Shown: positions 1-7,766 of the stretch, in pieces
How positions within the stretch are numbered: the first letter of the stretch is position 1
How the letters are laid out: each line of letters opens with the position of its first letter
From: Desulfobacteraceae bacterium
GTDB taxonomy: Bacteria > Desulfobacterota > Desulfobacteria > Desulfobacterales > JAABRJ01
Reading direction: 5' to 3'
Assembly: GCA_022340425.1 (NCBI GenBank)
Contig: JAJDNY010000034.1
Coordinates: forward strand, 1 to 38,638
Length of the DNA stretch: 38,638 nucleotides
Notes under the pieces: generated by a model
What the model saw: the letters and a program-made list of their open reading frames with translations, nothing else
Database searches by the model: none
What the model was told of the DNA's origin: nothing
Program-made: the position numbers and the translations under genes

Positions 1-151
1 CTATGGCCCCGTCTTTCCCGGCCTTGGGGCCGGATATTTGAATTAAAGCATACAGAAATTCATTTTCAATCCGATTATAGGGAAGACGCAGGCGGATCTT
101 CCCAGCGCTAGCGGTAGATAATGCCCATGAATTGACCAAACTGAAATCGTC

Positions 152-157
152 GGAGGA
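152..157 (+). promoter_or_regulatory. Shine-Dalgarno that fixes the roadblock start
   Basis: GGAGGA at 152-157 lies seven bases before an in-frame TTG at 165. An earlier in-frame TTG at 132 has no such site, and the ATG at 121 runs into a stop after four codons. The strong site supports initiation at TTG 165. Confidence 0.7.
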
Positions 158-164
158 ACAAGAA

Positions 165-551
165 TTGTCGCATACATTCAGTCAGAAACAGTTGGACGGA
201 ATCGAGGAAATCCTGCAGGAAGATCTGATTCAACTTGGTGTTCACTGTGTCGTTTTGATCGATATGGCGGGCAATATCATCGCCAATCTGGACAACGGCG
301 AAATGGAGCATGACATCTACTCGCTCGCCGCTCTGGCCGCCGGCAATTTCGGGGCCGTCAGCACCATGGCCAAAATCATCGGCGAAGACGAATTTTCCCT
401 TCTCTTTCACAAGGGGGAAAAGGAGAGCATCCACTTCAGCAAGGTGACCTCCGATTTTCTGCTGGTGTCGATTTTCGGCAAAGACGTCTCACTGGGTTTT
501 CTGCGGCTCAAGGTTGCCGAGGCCATCGAGAAAATCAACAAACTGCTTTAG
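165..551 (+). CDS. roadblock/LC7 domain protein (MglB-like)
   Basis: A 128-residue protein, about the length of a single roadblock/LC7 domain. It has an amphipathic N-terminal helix, a central strand ending in LIDMAGNIIA, and a C-terminal segment with LLVSIFG followed by a helix rich in Lys and Glu. Roadblock proteins dimerise and act as partners or GTPase-activating proteins for small Ras-like GTPases. MglB does this for MglA in Myxococcus. The next gene, 68 bases downstream on the same strand, encodes an MglA-type GTPase, which supports the assignment. The start is a TTG with a strong Shine-Dalgarno at 152-157. No membrane segment or signal peptide is visible, so it should be cytoplasmic. 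Confidence 0.8.
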   Translation: MSHTFSQKQLDGIEEILQEDLIQLGVHCVVLIDMAGNIIANLDNGEMEHDIYSLAALAAGNFGAVSTMAKIIGEDEFSLLFHKGEKESIHFSKVTSDFLLVSIFGKDVSLGFLRLKVAEAIEKINKLL

Positions 552-619
552 GTGATCCCGGGGGCCGGAGCCACTTTCATTTTTCGCTGAGCACGTGATC
601 CTTTCAGAGGTGTCCGCAT

Positions 620-1225
620 ATGGCGTTTGTCAATCTCAAGAAGAAGGAAGTTCAGGTCAAGATTGTCTACTACGGGCCCGGCCGCGGAGGCAAGACAACC
701 AACCTGGAGTACATCTACAGCAAGTTCAACAACCGCATCAAAACCGAAATGGTGGCCATCAAAACCCACGGGGATCGCACCTTGTTTTTTGACTTCCTGC
801 CCTTTGACATCGGCAAGATCAAAGGCTACGACGTCAAAATCCAGCTCTACACCGTTCCGGGCCAGGTCAAGTACAACGCCACCCGCCAACTGGTGCTGCG
901 AGGCGCTGACGGCATCGTCTTTGTGGCCGATGCCATGGTGGTTCGCAAAGACAAGAACATCGTCTCGCTGAAGAACCTGCAAAACAACCTGGCCGCGCAC
1001 AAGAAGGATATCTTTGCGGTTCCCCTGGTCTTTCAGTACAATAAAATGGATCTGGCCGGACAGGGCATTCCGCTGCTCCCCTTCGACGTGCTGGAGCAGA
1101 ACCTCAACGCCCAGCTCAAGGCGCCCTCCTTCGCCGCCAGTGCGCTGACGGGAAAAAATGTGGCTCAGACACTTAAAAAAATCGTTTCACTCACCCTCTC
1201 TTCCCTGCAGAAAGAGCTCGTATAG
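620..1225 (+). CDS. mglA: MglA-family small Ras-like GTPase
   Basis: A 201-residue GTPase of the MglA family, the bacterial Ras-like switch that sets cell polarity for motility in myxobacteria. Visible motifs are the P-loop GPGRGGKT (residues 19-26), YTVPGQ (77-82, the G3 region, with PGQ in place of DxxG as in MglA) and NKMD (141-144, G4). The stretch DRTLFFDFLP (52-61) is nearly identical to the switch region I recall for myxobacterial MglA. It starts at an ATG with AGAGGTG upstream. Its stop overlaps the ribosome-binding site of the next gene, so the two are co-transcribed. The partner would be the roadblock protein at 165-551. The biological output here is unknown: gliding, pilus polarity or another localisation task. 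Confidence 0.9.
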   Translation: MAFVNLKKKEVQVKIVYYGPGRGGKTTNLEYIYSKFNNRIKTEMVAIKTHGDRTLFFDFLPFDIGKIKGYDVKIQLYTVPGQVKYNATRQLVLRGADGIVFVADAMVVRKDKNIVSLKNLQNNLAAHKKDIFAVPLVFQYNKMDLAGQGIPLLPFDVLEQNLNAQLKAPSFAASALTGKNVAQTLKKIVSLTLSSLQKELV

Positions 1226-1234
1226 GAGGTTTCC

Positions 1235-1906
1235 TTGACGCAATCCAAACACGACAAATTGGCTGAAGAGGTCGCATCGCGTCTCGATGAGTTGTTCGAT
1301 GAGAATGACGGATCGTTGGAGGGGGTGGAGGCGGGCAACAGCTTGGAAGCCTCACCGCTCAGGGAATTGCGCGCCATCGTTCTGTCCATCGACTGGGAGA
1401 TAACCGATGAGGCCATGACGCGCTTCATCGACCAGGTCGATCGCCTGCGGCAGACCTACAAGGATGACCGCCTGCTGCTTGCCTTTCTGCAGTTGTTGCG
1501 GCCGTTGGGGAGATACATCAAGGCCAACAAGGGCCAGTGTCTGCCCGAGGCCATCCAGCTGCTGAACTCGGTTTACACCAATTTCGAGAAGGTGGCCACC
1601 ACCGATGGGATGCCCCGGGAGCAGAAAAAAAAGATCTTGATGGCGGAAGTCGTGCGCTTCAAAGGGCTCAAGGAACAGATCGTCGCCCAACAGGGTCGGC
1701 AGACGTCCCGCAGAGCTGCCGGAGCCCCATCGCCGCGCAAGTCCGCTGACGACGCCCCGCGGCCCATCGCCGCCGAGGCCGGCTCCGCCACCGTGACCCT
1801 CTCGCGGGAGGACCTGACCTATCTGGTTTCAGAGCTGACCCAAGCCATGCGCGCTGAATTCGACGCGCTCAGAAGCGAACTCCGCACCCTTCTGGGCAGC
1901 CGCTGA
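1235..1906 (+). CDS. uncharacterised protein linked to the MglA-type GTPase
   Basis: A 223-residue cytoplasmic protein I cannot assign to a named family. It begins with TTG, supported by AGGAGG ending five bases upstream, only nine bases after the GTPase stop. Residues about 45-150 form a helical region with the core DRLLLAFLQLLRPLGRYIKANK, followed by a helix pair that contains LLNSVYTNFEKV. Residues 155-190 are low-complexity (Arg, Ala, Pro) and likely a flexible linker. The last 35 residues look like an amphipathic or coiled-coil helix. The tight spacing makes it a probable effector, scaffold or regulator of the GTPase-roadblock pair. This is inferred from context only. Confidence 0.65.
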   Translation: MTQSKHDKLAEEVASRLDELFDENDGSLEGVEAGNSLEASPLRELRAIVLSIDWEITDEAMTRFIDQVDRLRQTYKDDRLLLAFLQLLRPLGRYIKANKGQCLPEAIQLLNSVYTNFEKVATTDGMPREQKKKILMAEVVRFKGLKEQIVAQQGRQTSRRAAGAPSPRKSADDAPRPIAAEAGSATVTLSREDLTYLVSELTQAMRAEFDALRSELRTLLGSR

Positions 1907-2147
1907 GACCACGCCCCGAACGCACCCGAAATCGCCTTTGATATCCTGCCCGGTTAAGCTCCCGTCATTTCGCCGCCCCGGATCCCGCCCCGCCGTCTGA
2001 CCTGCCGCCGCCCCCACCGGGGCCTGGAGGCGGCCAGCGGCCGTTTGCTTGGCGGCCAAAAAAGCGTTTGACCGGGTGGGCGGCGCCGTGGGAGGATAGA
2101 ATTCCAATCCCAAGGCAGATTTCCACAGCGCAAGGAGGAGCCCCCCC

Positions 2148-2666
2148 ATGGAACTAAGCGGCAAAAAAGTCCTGATTCTAGTCGAGCAGCTCTACAACGA
2201 GTTTGAGTTCTGGTACCCTTACTACCGCCTCAAGGAGGCCGGTGCGACGGTGACGGTGGTGGGTTCGGGTAGCGCGCGGGTCTACAACAGTAAAAACGGT
2301 CTGCCGGTGACGGTGGACACCGCCGCGGAAAGCGTCGCTGTGACCGAACACGATGGCCTCATCATTCCCGGCGGCTATGCGCCCGACATCATGCGGCGGC
2401 ACGCGGCCATGGTCGGCCTGGTCAAAACCTGCGCTGAAGCGGGCAAACTGGTGGCGGCGATTTGCCACGCGGGGTGGATGCTGGCCTCGGCTGAGATCGT
2501 CGCGGGGCGCACCGTGACCTCGTTTTTCTCCATCCGGGACGATCTGGTGCATGCCGGCGCGCGCTGGGTGGACCAGGAGGTCGTGGTGGACGGCAATCTG
2601 GTCACCAGCCGCACCCCTGAGGACCTGCCGGCCTTCATGCGGGCGGTCATCAATGCCCTGAAGTAG
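2148..2666 (+). CDS. DJ-1/PfpI family protein
   Basis: A 172-residue single-domain member of the DJ-1/PfpI (class I glutamine amidotransferase-like) superfamily. The nucleophile elbow AICHAGW places Cys106 next to His107, and the PGGYAPD loop is typical of PfpI-type proteins. EFEFWYP near residue 18 supplies an acidic residue in the usual position. Members are annotated as intracellular proteases, glyoxalase III-like or deglycase-like enzymes, and the exact activity is not readable here. GGAGG sits at 2132-2136 before the ATG. It is convergent with the livF end of the importer operon, with only 26 bases between them, and is probably a stand-alone gene. Confidence 0.85.
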   Translation: MELSGKKVLILVEQLYNEFEFWYPYYRLKEAGATVTVVGSGSARVYNSKNGLPVTVDTAAESVAVTEHDGLIIPGGYAPDIMRRHAAMVGLVKTCAEAGKLVAAICHAGWMLASAEIVAGRTVTSFFSIRDDLVHAGARWVDQEVVVDGNLVTSRTPEDLPAFMRAVINALK

Positions 2667-2692
2667 CCTCCCGCAGGGTCATTCGCCGGTGT

Positions 2693-3406
2693 TTAGAACC
2701 CCAGATAGGCCTCCCGGACCCTGGGGTTTTCCTCCATTTCGCGGCCGGTTCCCTCCTGGACGATGCGGCCGTTTTCGATCACGTAGCAGTAATCGGCGAT
2801 TTTGAGGGTCTGGTTGACGTTCTGCTCCACCAGGAAGATGGTGAGCCCCTGGCTGTGGAGCTCCTGGATGACGGTGAACATTTCCTGAACCAGGATCGGC
2901 GCCAACCCCAGGCTGGGTTCGTCGAACATGATCAGCCGCGGGTTTTGCATCAGCCCCCGGCCGATGGCGACCATCTGCTGCTCGCCGCCCGAAAGAGTTT
3001 CCGCGGCCTGGTTGCGCCGCTCCGCCAGCCGAGGGAAAAGGGCGTAAACCCGCTCGAGGTTGCGCTGGCGGTTTTCCTTGGCCCGGCCGAGATAGGAGCC
3101 GATGATCAGATTTTCCTCGACGTTCATTTTGGGAAACAGCTGCCGGCCCTCGGGCACCAGGGTGATGCCGAGGTTGGCGGTCTCATGCACCGGCAGCTCG
3201 CTGATGGTGCGGCCCTCGTAGGCGATCCGGCCTTCGGCGGCTGTCAGCAGACCGCAGATGGCCTTAAGGGTGGTGGTCTTGCCGGCCCCGTTGGCGCCCA
3301 AAAGGGCCACCAGCTGCCCGGATTGCACGCTGAAGGAGACATCCCAGAGGGCCTGGGTGTCGCCATAGAACACGGAGAGCTCCTCAACGCTCAGGGCTGC
3401 ATTCAT
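2693..3406 (-). CDS. livF: branched-chain amino acid-type ABC transporter ATPase LivF
   Basis: A 237-residue ABC ATPase. It has Walker A GANGAGKT (about 37-44), a canonical signature LSGGEQQ, Walker B LIMFDEPS and a switch histidine region (FLVEQNV). Together with the adjacent LivG it powers the LivHM permease. Its ATG overlaps the livG stop by four bases (3403-3406), which implies translational coupling. It is the last gene of the livKHMGF operon transcribed leftward. The substrate cannot be read from the ATPase. The context with a GabT-type aminotransferase under the same apparent regulator suggests an amino acid used as a catabolic substrate. Confidence 0.93.
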   Translation of the reverse strand: MNAALSVEELSVFYGDTQALWDVSFSVQSGQLVALLGANGAGKTTTLKAICGLLTAAEGRIAYEGRTISELPVHETANLGITLVPEGRQLFPKMNVEENLIIGSYLGRAKENRQRNLERVYALFPRLAERRNQAAETLSGGEQQMVAIGRGLMQNPRLIMFDEPSLGLAPILVQEMFTVIQELHSQGLTIFLVEQNVNQTLKIADYCYVIENGRIVQEGTGREMEENPRVREAYLGF

Positions 3407-4128
3407 GCCGCCTCCTCTCCCAGATAGGCCTTGACCACCTCGGGGTTTTGGGTCACCTCCGCGGGTTTTCCCATGGCGATCTGGCGGCCGAAGTTCAGCA
3501 CCAGGATGCTGTCGCTGATGTTCATGATCACCCGCATGATGTGCTCCACGATCAGGATGCTGATGCCGCTGTCGCGCAGCTTCAGGATCAGTTTGATGGT
3601 TTGGTCGGCTTCGGTGGGGTTCAACCCCGCCACCACCTCGTCCAGCAGCAGGAGCTGGGGCTCAAGCGCCAGTGCCTTGCTGATTTCCAGGCGCTTGCGG
3701 CCCGCCAGGGTCAGGCTGGCGGCCGACACGCCGGCCCTATCGGCCAGCCCAGTGTTTTCCAATATCCGCCAGGCGTGCTCCTCGGCATCGGCCCGTTTGG
3801 GGTGCCGCGCAAAGGCGGCGATCACGACGTTTTCAAGCACCGTCAGACCGGGGAAGGGTTTGACCACCTGAAAGGTCCGTCCGATGCCCAGCCGGGCCAG
3901 CTCGTAGGGGCGGCGGCCGGTGATGTCCCGGCCGTTGAAGGCGATGCGGCCGCGGGTGGGGGGATGATAGCCGCTGATGAGGTTGAAAATGGTGGTTTTG
4001 CCCGCCCCGTTGGGGCCGATCAGGCCGATGATTTCCCCCTGCCGGATCTGGAAGGACACATCCTCGACGGCATGCAGACCGCCAAAGGTTTTGGTCAGGT
4101 CTTCGACCTTGAGAAGCGGCGTTGTCAT
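3403..4128 (-). CDS. livG: branched-chain amino acid-type ABC transporter ATPase LivG
   Basis: A 241-residue ABC ATPase with Walker A GPNGAGKT, Walker B LLLLDE and an ISILIVEH switch region. The signature reads [10 protein letters not shown], a variant of LSGGQ that occurs in the LivG branch. The reading frame stays open further upstream, but the start is set at 4128, where ATG overlaps the livM stop by four bases and follows an AAAAGAG ribosome-binding site. The first residues, [13 protein letters not shown], are typical for LivG. It forms the ATPase pair with LivF on the inner membrane. Confidence 0.93.
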   Translation of the reverse strand: MTTPLLKVEDLTKTFGGLHAVEDVSFQIRQGEIIGLIGPNGAGKTTIFNLISGYHPPTRGRIAFNGRDITGRRPYELARLGIGRTFQVVKPFPGLTVLENVVIAAFARHPKRADAEEHAWRILENTGLADRAGVSAASLTLAGRKRLEISKALALEPQLLLLDEVVAGLNPTEADQTIKLILKLRDSGISILIVEHIMRVIMNISDSILVLNFGRQIAMGKPAEVTQNPEVVKAYLGEEAA

Positions 4129-5126
4129 ATCTCTTTTTCTCCGCTGGCTTGGGGCCGCTGGTCCGTCTGAGGGACACCCGAGGCCTTTCGCAGGATGCGG
4201 CGGCCACCGGTGGCGCCGGTAATGGTCCCCCACAACCCGTTGGGCAGAAACACCACCGTGAGAGCGATCACACCCCCCAGGATGATGAGGTAAAGCACCT
4301 GGTAGTCGGACAGATAGGCCCAGAAATAGGTCTTGAAGGCAAAAATCAGGATGGCGCCGATCAGCGGGCCGATCAGGGTCCCGAGGCCGCCGAAGACCGC
4401 CATGACCATGGCCTGGTCGGTGATGATGTCCGCCAGGACCGAGGCCGGGTCGATGAAGGTGATCCAATAAGCATACACCCCGCCCATGACCCCGGCGGGG
4501 ATCGCCGACAGAATAAAGGCCTGCATCTTGATGGTGGTGGGGTTGATCCCCAGCGCCATGGCGCCCTGCTCGTCCTCGCGGATGGCCTTGACCTTGAGGC
4601 CGAAGGGCGCCTTTTCCAGCAGGAACCACAGCAGCGCGAAGGTGACGGCCACCAGGGTGAACATCAGGTAGAAGAAGAACTGCGGGTGCAGAAAAGGTGG
4701 CAGACGCATGCCGTCAGGGCCGCCGGTGATGTTTAAGACCAGCGCCAGTTGCTGCACCGCCAGAGCCAGGGCCCAGGTGGCGATGGCGAAATAGGCCCCC
4801 TTGAGGCGCAGGGTGGGCAATCCGGCGATCAGCGCCGCCACCCCGGCCACCAATCCGGCCGCCGGCAGGGTGGCGGCGAAGGGCCAACCCGCGCGCATCA
4901 TCAGGATGGCGGTGACGTAGGCGCCGACCCCGAAAAAGGCGCCGTGTCCGAAGTTGAGATACCCGGTGTAGCCGGCCATGACATCCCAGGTGATGGCCAG
5001 CCCGACCCACATGAAAACCTCGGTCACGATCCGCAGCAAAAACGGGTCGGGAAAGAACTTCGGCAGCATCAGCAGCCCCGCAAGCGCTATGCCGATCCAG
5101 AGCAAATGGCGCCGGTTCATCGTCAC
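4125..5126 (-). CDS. livM: branched-chain amino acid-type ABC permease LivM
   Basis: A 333-residue polytopic permease of the LivM family. Characteristic segments are the N-terminal region with [20 protein letters not shown], the motif [13 protein letters not shown] in the cytoplasmic ATPase-coupling loop, and [15 protein letters not shown] near the C-terminus. About eight to nine hydrophobic helices are visible. Both ends overlap neighbours by four bases (livH stop at 5123-5126, livG start at 4125-4128), so livHMGF is tightly coupled. It pairs with LivH to form the membrane channel. Confidence 0.93.
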   Translation of the reverse strand: MTMNRRHLLWIGIALAGLLMLPKFFPDPFLLRIVTEVFMWVGLAITWDVMAGYTGYLNFGHGAFFGVGAYVTAILMMRAGWPFAATLPAAGLVAGVAALIAGLPTLRLKGAYFAIATWALALAVQQLALVLNITGGPDGMRLPPFLHPQFFFYLMFTLVAVTFALLWFLLEKAPFGLKVKAIREDEQGAMALGINPTTIKMQAFILSAIPAGVMGGVYAYWITFIDPASVLADIITDQAMVMAVFGGLGTLIGPLIGAILIFAFKTYFWAYLSDYQVLYLIILGGVIALTVVFLPNGLWGTITGATGGRRILRKASGVPQTDQRPQASGEKEI

Positions 5127-6010
5127 ACTCCTTTCCCGAAAAGTCCTTTGGGCGACACCAACAGCACGGCATACAGGATCCCGAAGACCGCTAGCAGGGT
5201 CCAGCCCGGATTGAAGTAGATCAGAAAAAAGGACTGCACCACTCCCAAAAGAAATGCGGCCCAGGGCACCCCGGAGAGGTAGCCCATACCGGCCAGGACC
5301 ACGACGAAAAAGGAGAAGACGGTGTACTGCGAGCCCATCTGGGCGCTGATGGAGAAGATGCAGCCGATCAGAACCCCGGACATGGCGCTGATGCCGACGT
5401 AGATGCCGTAGACATAGGAGCTGGTCCGCTTGGCATTGATGCCCATCAGACCGGCGGCGTCCTTGTTCTGGGAGAGGGCCCGGACCGCCAGGCCGAAATC
5501 GGTTTTTTTCAGCAGGTAGTGAAGCGCCAGGGTGATGGCAAGGGCGTAGATCAGGCCGGTGAGGCGGATCACGGGAACCGTGACGAAAAGGGGGCCCATT
5601 TCCAGCGAAAAAGAGCCGGCCGAAAGGGACGAGGGGATGGAGTGACTGTAAAAGCCGAAGACTGTCAGCCCCAGCCCTTTGATCATCAGCGCCAGGCCGA
5701 AGGTGAAGACCAGCGCCATGAGAAGCGGGTTCCCCTTTTTACCGCTCAGCACCCGGTGGATCACCGGCTGGAAAAAGTAGCCGATGGCCGCGAAAACGAC
5801 GAAGACCAGCGGCAGGAACAACAGGGGCTCCACCGGCAGCCACCGGTTGAGGTAAAAACCGAGAAAGGCGCCCAGCATGATCCATTCGCCGACGGCGAAG
5901 TCGATGATGTGCATCACCCCGTAGGCCAGTGAAAACCCGATGGCGATCGTCACGTAGATGCCGCCGATGAGAAATCCGTCTACCAGCGCCTGCGGCAGTA
6001 GAAGAAACAT
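5123..6010 (-). CDS. livH: branched-chain amino acid-type ABC permease LivH
   Basis: A 295-residue inner-membrane permease. The N-terminus (LVDGFLIGGIYVTIAIGFSLAYGVM) and the FAVGEWIMLGAFLGF motif are diagnostic for LivH. The coupling loop contains VRALSQNKDAAGLMGIN, and about eight transmembrane helices are visible. A GAGACTCACC stretch precedes the ATG as a moderate ribosome-binding site. It is separated from the binding-protein gene by 140 bases holding two strong hairpins. That arrangement often lets the binding protein be made in excess over the membrane components. Confidence 0.93.
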   Translation of the reverse strand: MFLLLPQALVDGFLIGGIYVTIAIGFSLAYGVMHIIDFAVGEWIMLGAFLGFYLNRWLPVEPLLFLPLVFVVFAAIGYFFQPVIHRVLSGKKGNPLLMALVFTFGLALMIKGLGLTVFGFYSHSIPSSLSAGSFSLEMGPLFVTVPVIRLTGLIYALAITLALHYLLKKTDFGLAVRALSQNKDAAGLMGINAKRTSSYVYGIYVGISAMSGVLIGCIFSISAQMGSQYTVFSFFVVVLAGMGYLSGVPWAAFLLGVVQSFFLIYFNPGWTLLAVFGILYAVLLVSPKGLFGKGV

Positions 6011-6035
6011 GGTGAGTCTCCCGCTGGGTGAACGG

Positions 6036-6070
6036 CCGTGGGGCCGCGGCAGTGAAGCGCGGCCCCGCGG
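6036..6070 (-). other. 13-bp GC hairpin between livK and livH
   Basis: Arms 6036-6048 and 6058-6070 pair over 13 positions, including one G-U, around a nine-base loop. No U-run follows on the minus strand, so it is not a complete intrinsic terminator. It is a candidate RNA-stabilising or attenuating element that would raise LivK relative to LivHMGF. Confidence 0.6.
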
Positions 6071-6090
6071 CGCAGCAAAGCTCGGTTAGG

Positions 6091-6125
6091 CCGGCAGCCG
6101 GGGGGTAAGCCCGGCCGACTGCCGG
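6091..6125 (-). other. second hairpin between livK and livH
   Basis: Perfect arms CCGGCAG (6091-6097) and CTGCCGG (6119-6125) enclose a GC-rich inner region that can also pair partly. It lies just downstream of the livK stop on the transcribed strand. As with the adjacent hairpin there is no U-run. It probably protects the 3' end of a livK transcript or reduces read-through. Confidence 0.5.
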
Positions 6126-6150
6126 TGACTGGGGCGGTTCAGCGAAGCGC

Positions 6151-7389
6151 TCAGCGCTCTTTCCAGGGAACCATGGGGAACAGCAGTTTCGCCTGGGCGT
6201 CGGCTTCGGGGCCGACGATGACGGCGATACCGTTCTGGATCTGGACGGTAAGGGGCGTGAGGCCGATATTGGCGTGGTAGAAGTCACCCTCCTCGGCGAA
6301 CTTCAGCCGGCCGTAGAAGGTCTGAATTTCGAGCTTCTCCAGGGCTTTGACCAGGGCTTCGCGATCGCTTTCACTCAGCGGCGGAGGGGCGTTGACAGTC
6401 TGCAGGGCAGCCTGGAAGGCGATGCCGGCGGTGGAGGAGCCGGCCTGGGTGTAATCGGCCGGGACGCCGAAGGCCTTTTGGGCGGCCTGGGCATAGGTGG
6501 CGGCGTCTTTCCAGAGGATGTCACTCTGGGTGTGGACCGTTTCCGTCCAGACCGACGCGCCGAGCACGCCTTCGGCGTACTTGCCGAGGGCTTCGACGAA
6601 GGCCGGCTCGGTCACGCCGTAGTGCATCAGCAGCGCCTTTGGCGTGTAATCGATCTGACGCAGGGACTTGACCAGGTTGATGAGCTCTTCGTCATGGCCG
6701 CCGAAGGCCACCAGGTCGGGGCGCAACACCTTGATGGCCGACATGAAGGGGGTGAGGTCCTGGCCGGAGGGGACGATGTTGAACTTGCGCACCTTGATGC
6801 CGGCGGCTTCGGCCGCGCTGTTGAATGCCTCGGCGGTGGCCTTGGAAAAGGTGTCGTTGGAGCCCAGAATGACGGCTGTGGCGGGGGCCGGGTCAAGCGC
6901 CTTGAGGGTTTCGATGGGGGTGGCGCCGGTGAAATTGACCGGCGGGATGGTGCCGAAGGTGTAGAAAAATTTCTGTTTCCAGATCATGGGGGACTCGGCC
7001 GAGCCCGTGATCATCGGGATCTTGTATTTTTCCAGGACCGGGGCGGCCGCCAGGGTGACGCCCGAAGAATAAGGCCCCAGGACCATGTCGACCTTTTCCT
7101 GGGTGGCCAGGCGTTCAGCCGCGGAAGCCCCCTGGGAGGGTTCGGACTGGGCGTCGGCGTAGAACAGTTTGACCGGGTATTTTTTTCCCTGGATTTCGAT
7201 CCCGCCGGCCTCGTTGACGGCCTGCGCCCACAGGTCGTAGCCGCGTTTGGTGACGTTGCCGCCGGTGGCCAGATCCCCGGAAAGGGACGTGATGACGCCG
7301 ATCTTGAAGAAATCCCGTTCAGCTTGAGCCCAGGCCGGGCCCGCCAAAACCGCCAGCGCCAGAAAACCGATGAGTAACCGTTTTACCAT
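6151..7389 (-). CDS. livK: periplasmic amino acid-binding protein (LivK/LivJ-type)
   Basis: A 412-residue type I periplasmic binding protein. A signal peptide (MVKRLLIGFLALAVLAGPAWA) with probable cleavage after AWA is followed by the domain opening FKIGVITSLSGDLATGG. The family region GPYSSGVTLAAAPVLEKYKIPMI is also present. The frame stays open upstream, but AGGAGG seven bases before ATG 7389 and the signal peptide fix the start. It captures the substrate for LivHMGF. A sigma-54 promoter at 7527-7541 lies upstream. The ligand is not deducible. A GABA-like or other omega-amino acid is suggested only by apparent co-regulation with the GabT-AOR pair. Confidence 0.9.
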   Translation of the reverse strand: MVKRLLIGFLALAVLAGPAWAQAERDFFKIGVITSLSGDLATGGNVTKRGYDLWAQAVNEAGGIEIQGKKYPVKLFYADAQSEPSQGASAAERLATQEKVDMVLGPYSSGVTLAAAPVLEKYKIPMITGSAESPMIWKQKFFYTFGTIPPVNFTGATPIETLKALDPAPATAVILGSNDTFSKATAEAFNSAAEAAGIKVRKFNIVPSGQDLTPFMSAIKVLRPDLVAFGGHDEELINLVKSLRQIDYTPKALLMHYGVTEPAFVEALGKYAEGVLGASVWTETVHTQSDILWKDAATYAQAAQKAFGVPADYTQAGSSTAGIAFQAALQTVNAPPPLSESDREALVKALEKLEIQTFYGRLKFAEEGDFYHANIGLTPLTVQIQNGIAVIVGPEADAQAKLLFPMVPWKER

Positions 7390-7526
7390 GGATGCCTCCT
7401 TCTGTGATTTGGGGGTGAAGGGTTGTGAGCGAATGCTACGCCCTTTTCGGGCGTTCTGTAAAGGTGAAAGCCATGGCCGCCGTGGGGGCACGCCGGCTGT
7501 TCGTCGGGTGGGTATGGCTGTTGGTA

Positions 7527-7541
7527 GCAACTGTGGTGCCA
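7527..7541 (-). promoter_or_regulatory. sigma-54 (-24/-12) promoter of livKHMGF
   Basis: On the minus strand the sequence is TGGCACCACAGTTGC, a full match to the TGGCAC-N5-TTGC consensus with the GG and GC dinucleotides exactly 12 apart. Transcription would start near 7516, giving a leader of about 125 bases before livK. A gene for a sigma-54-dependent activator lies directly upstream. Confidence 0.82.
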
Positions 7542-7700
7542 CTACAAGACAGCGATTTTCCATGATATTTCAAAGTGGTTGAAAATTAAACAGAATATTT
7601 TAAATGCCGTGGGCAAATCGGCCCTGCCAAAGCGATTTGAGCGGTAAGCATGGCGGGCGGGGTCCCCCTTTTGAGGGGTTTTAAACCTTCGCCGGGCGTG

Positions 7701-7720
7701 GATATGCAGTTGTGCATATC
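7701..7720. promoter_or_regulatory. palindromic upstream activating site for livK
   Basis: A perfect 8-bp inverted repeat, GATATGCA-GTTG-TGCATATC, is centred about 195 bases upstream of the predicted livK start site. That is the usual distance for enhancer-binding activators of sigma-54 promoters. The same half-site ATATGCA recurs in inverted orientation at 9594-9616. The inferred binding protein is the activator encoded at 7767-9548. Confidence 0.65.
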
Positions 7721-7766
7721 GGGGGGGGCTCGATCCACATCCCCCTCGGTCGCCGACCGGTTTCCC

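Larger units (their letters stand above)
7390..7766. other. 377-bp intergenic regulatory region upstream of livK
   Basis: This gene-free stretch separates the sigma-54 activator gene from livK. It holds a sigma-54 promoter (7527-7541, minus strand) and a 20-bp palindrome (7701-7720). The stretch around 7575-7605 is locally AT-rich compared with its surroundings. No convincing protein gene was found in it. Confidence 0.7.

Noticed and set aside
1-131. GGCCCC/GGGGCC hairpin and AT-rich stretch before the roadblock gene, as terminator and promoter
   Set aside because: The stem has a long loop and no T-run, and no -35/-10 pair with acceptable spacing could be chosen with confidence.
4129-4629. 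Long upstream extension of the livG frame
   Set aside because: It overlaps livM on the same strand in another frame and encodes Gly/His/Arg-rich sequence typical of a shadow frame. The coupled ATG at 4128 is the real start.
7473-7565. Thirty-codon hydrophobic ORF on the plus strand with an AAGGTGA-like site upstream
   Set aside because: It lies opposite the livK leader and overlaps the sigma-54 promoter. Its length and composition are within chance for this GC content, and it has no recognisable family.
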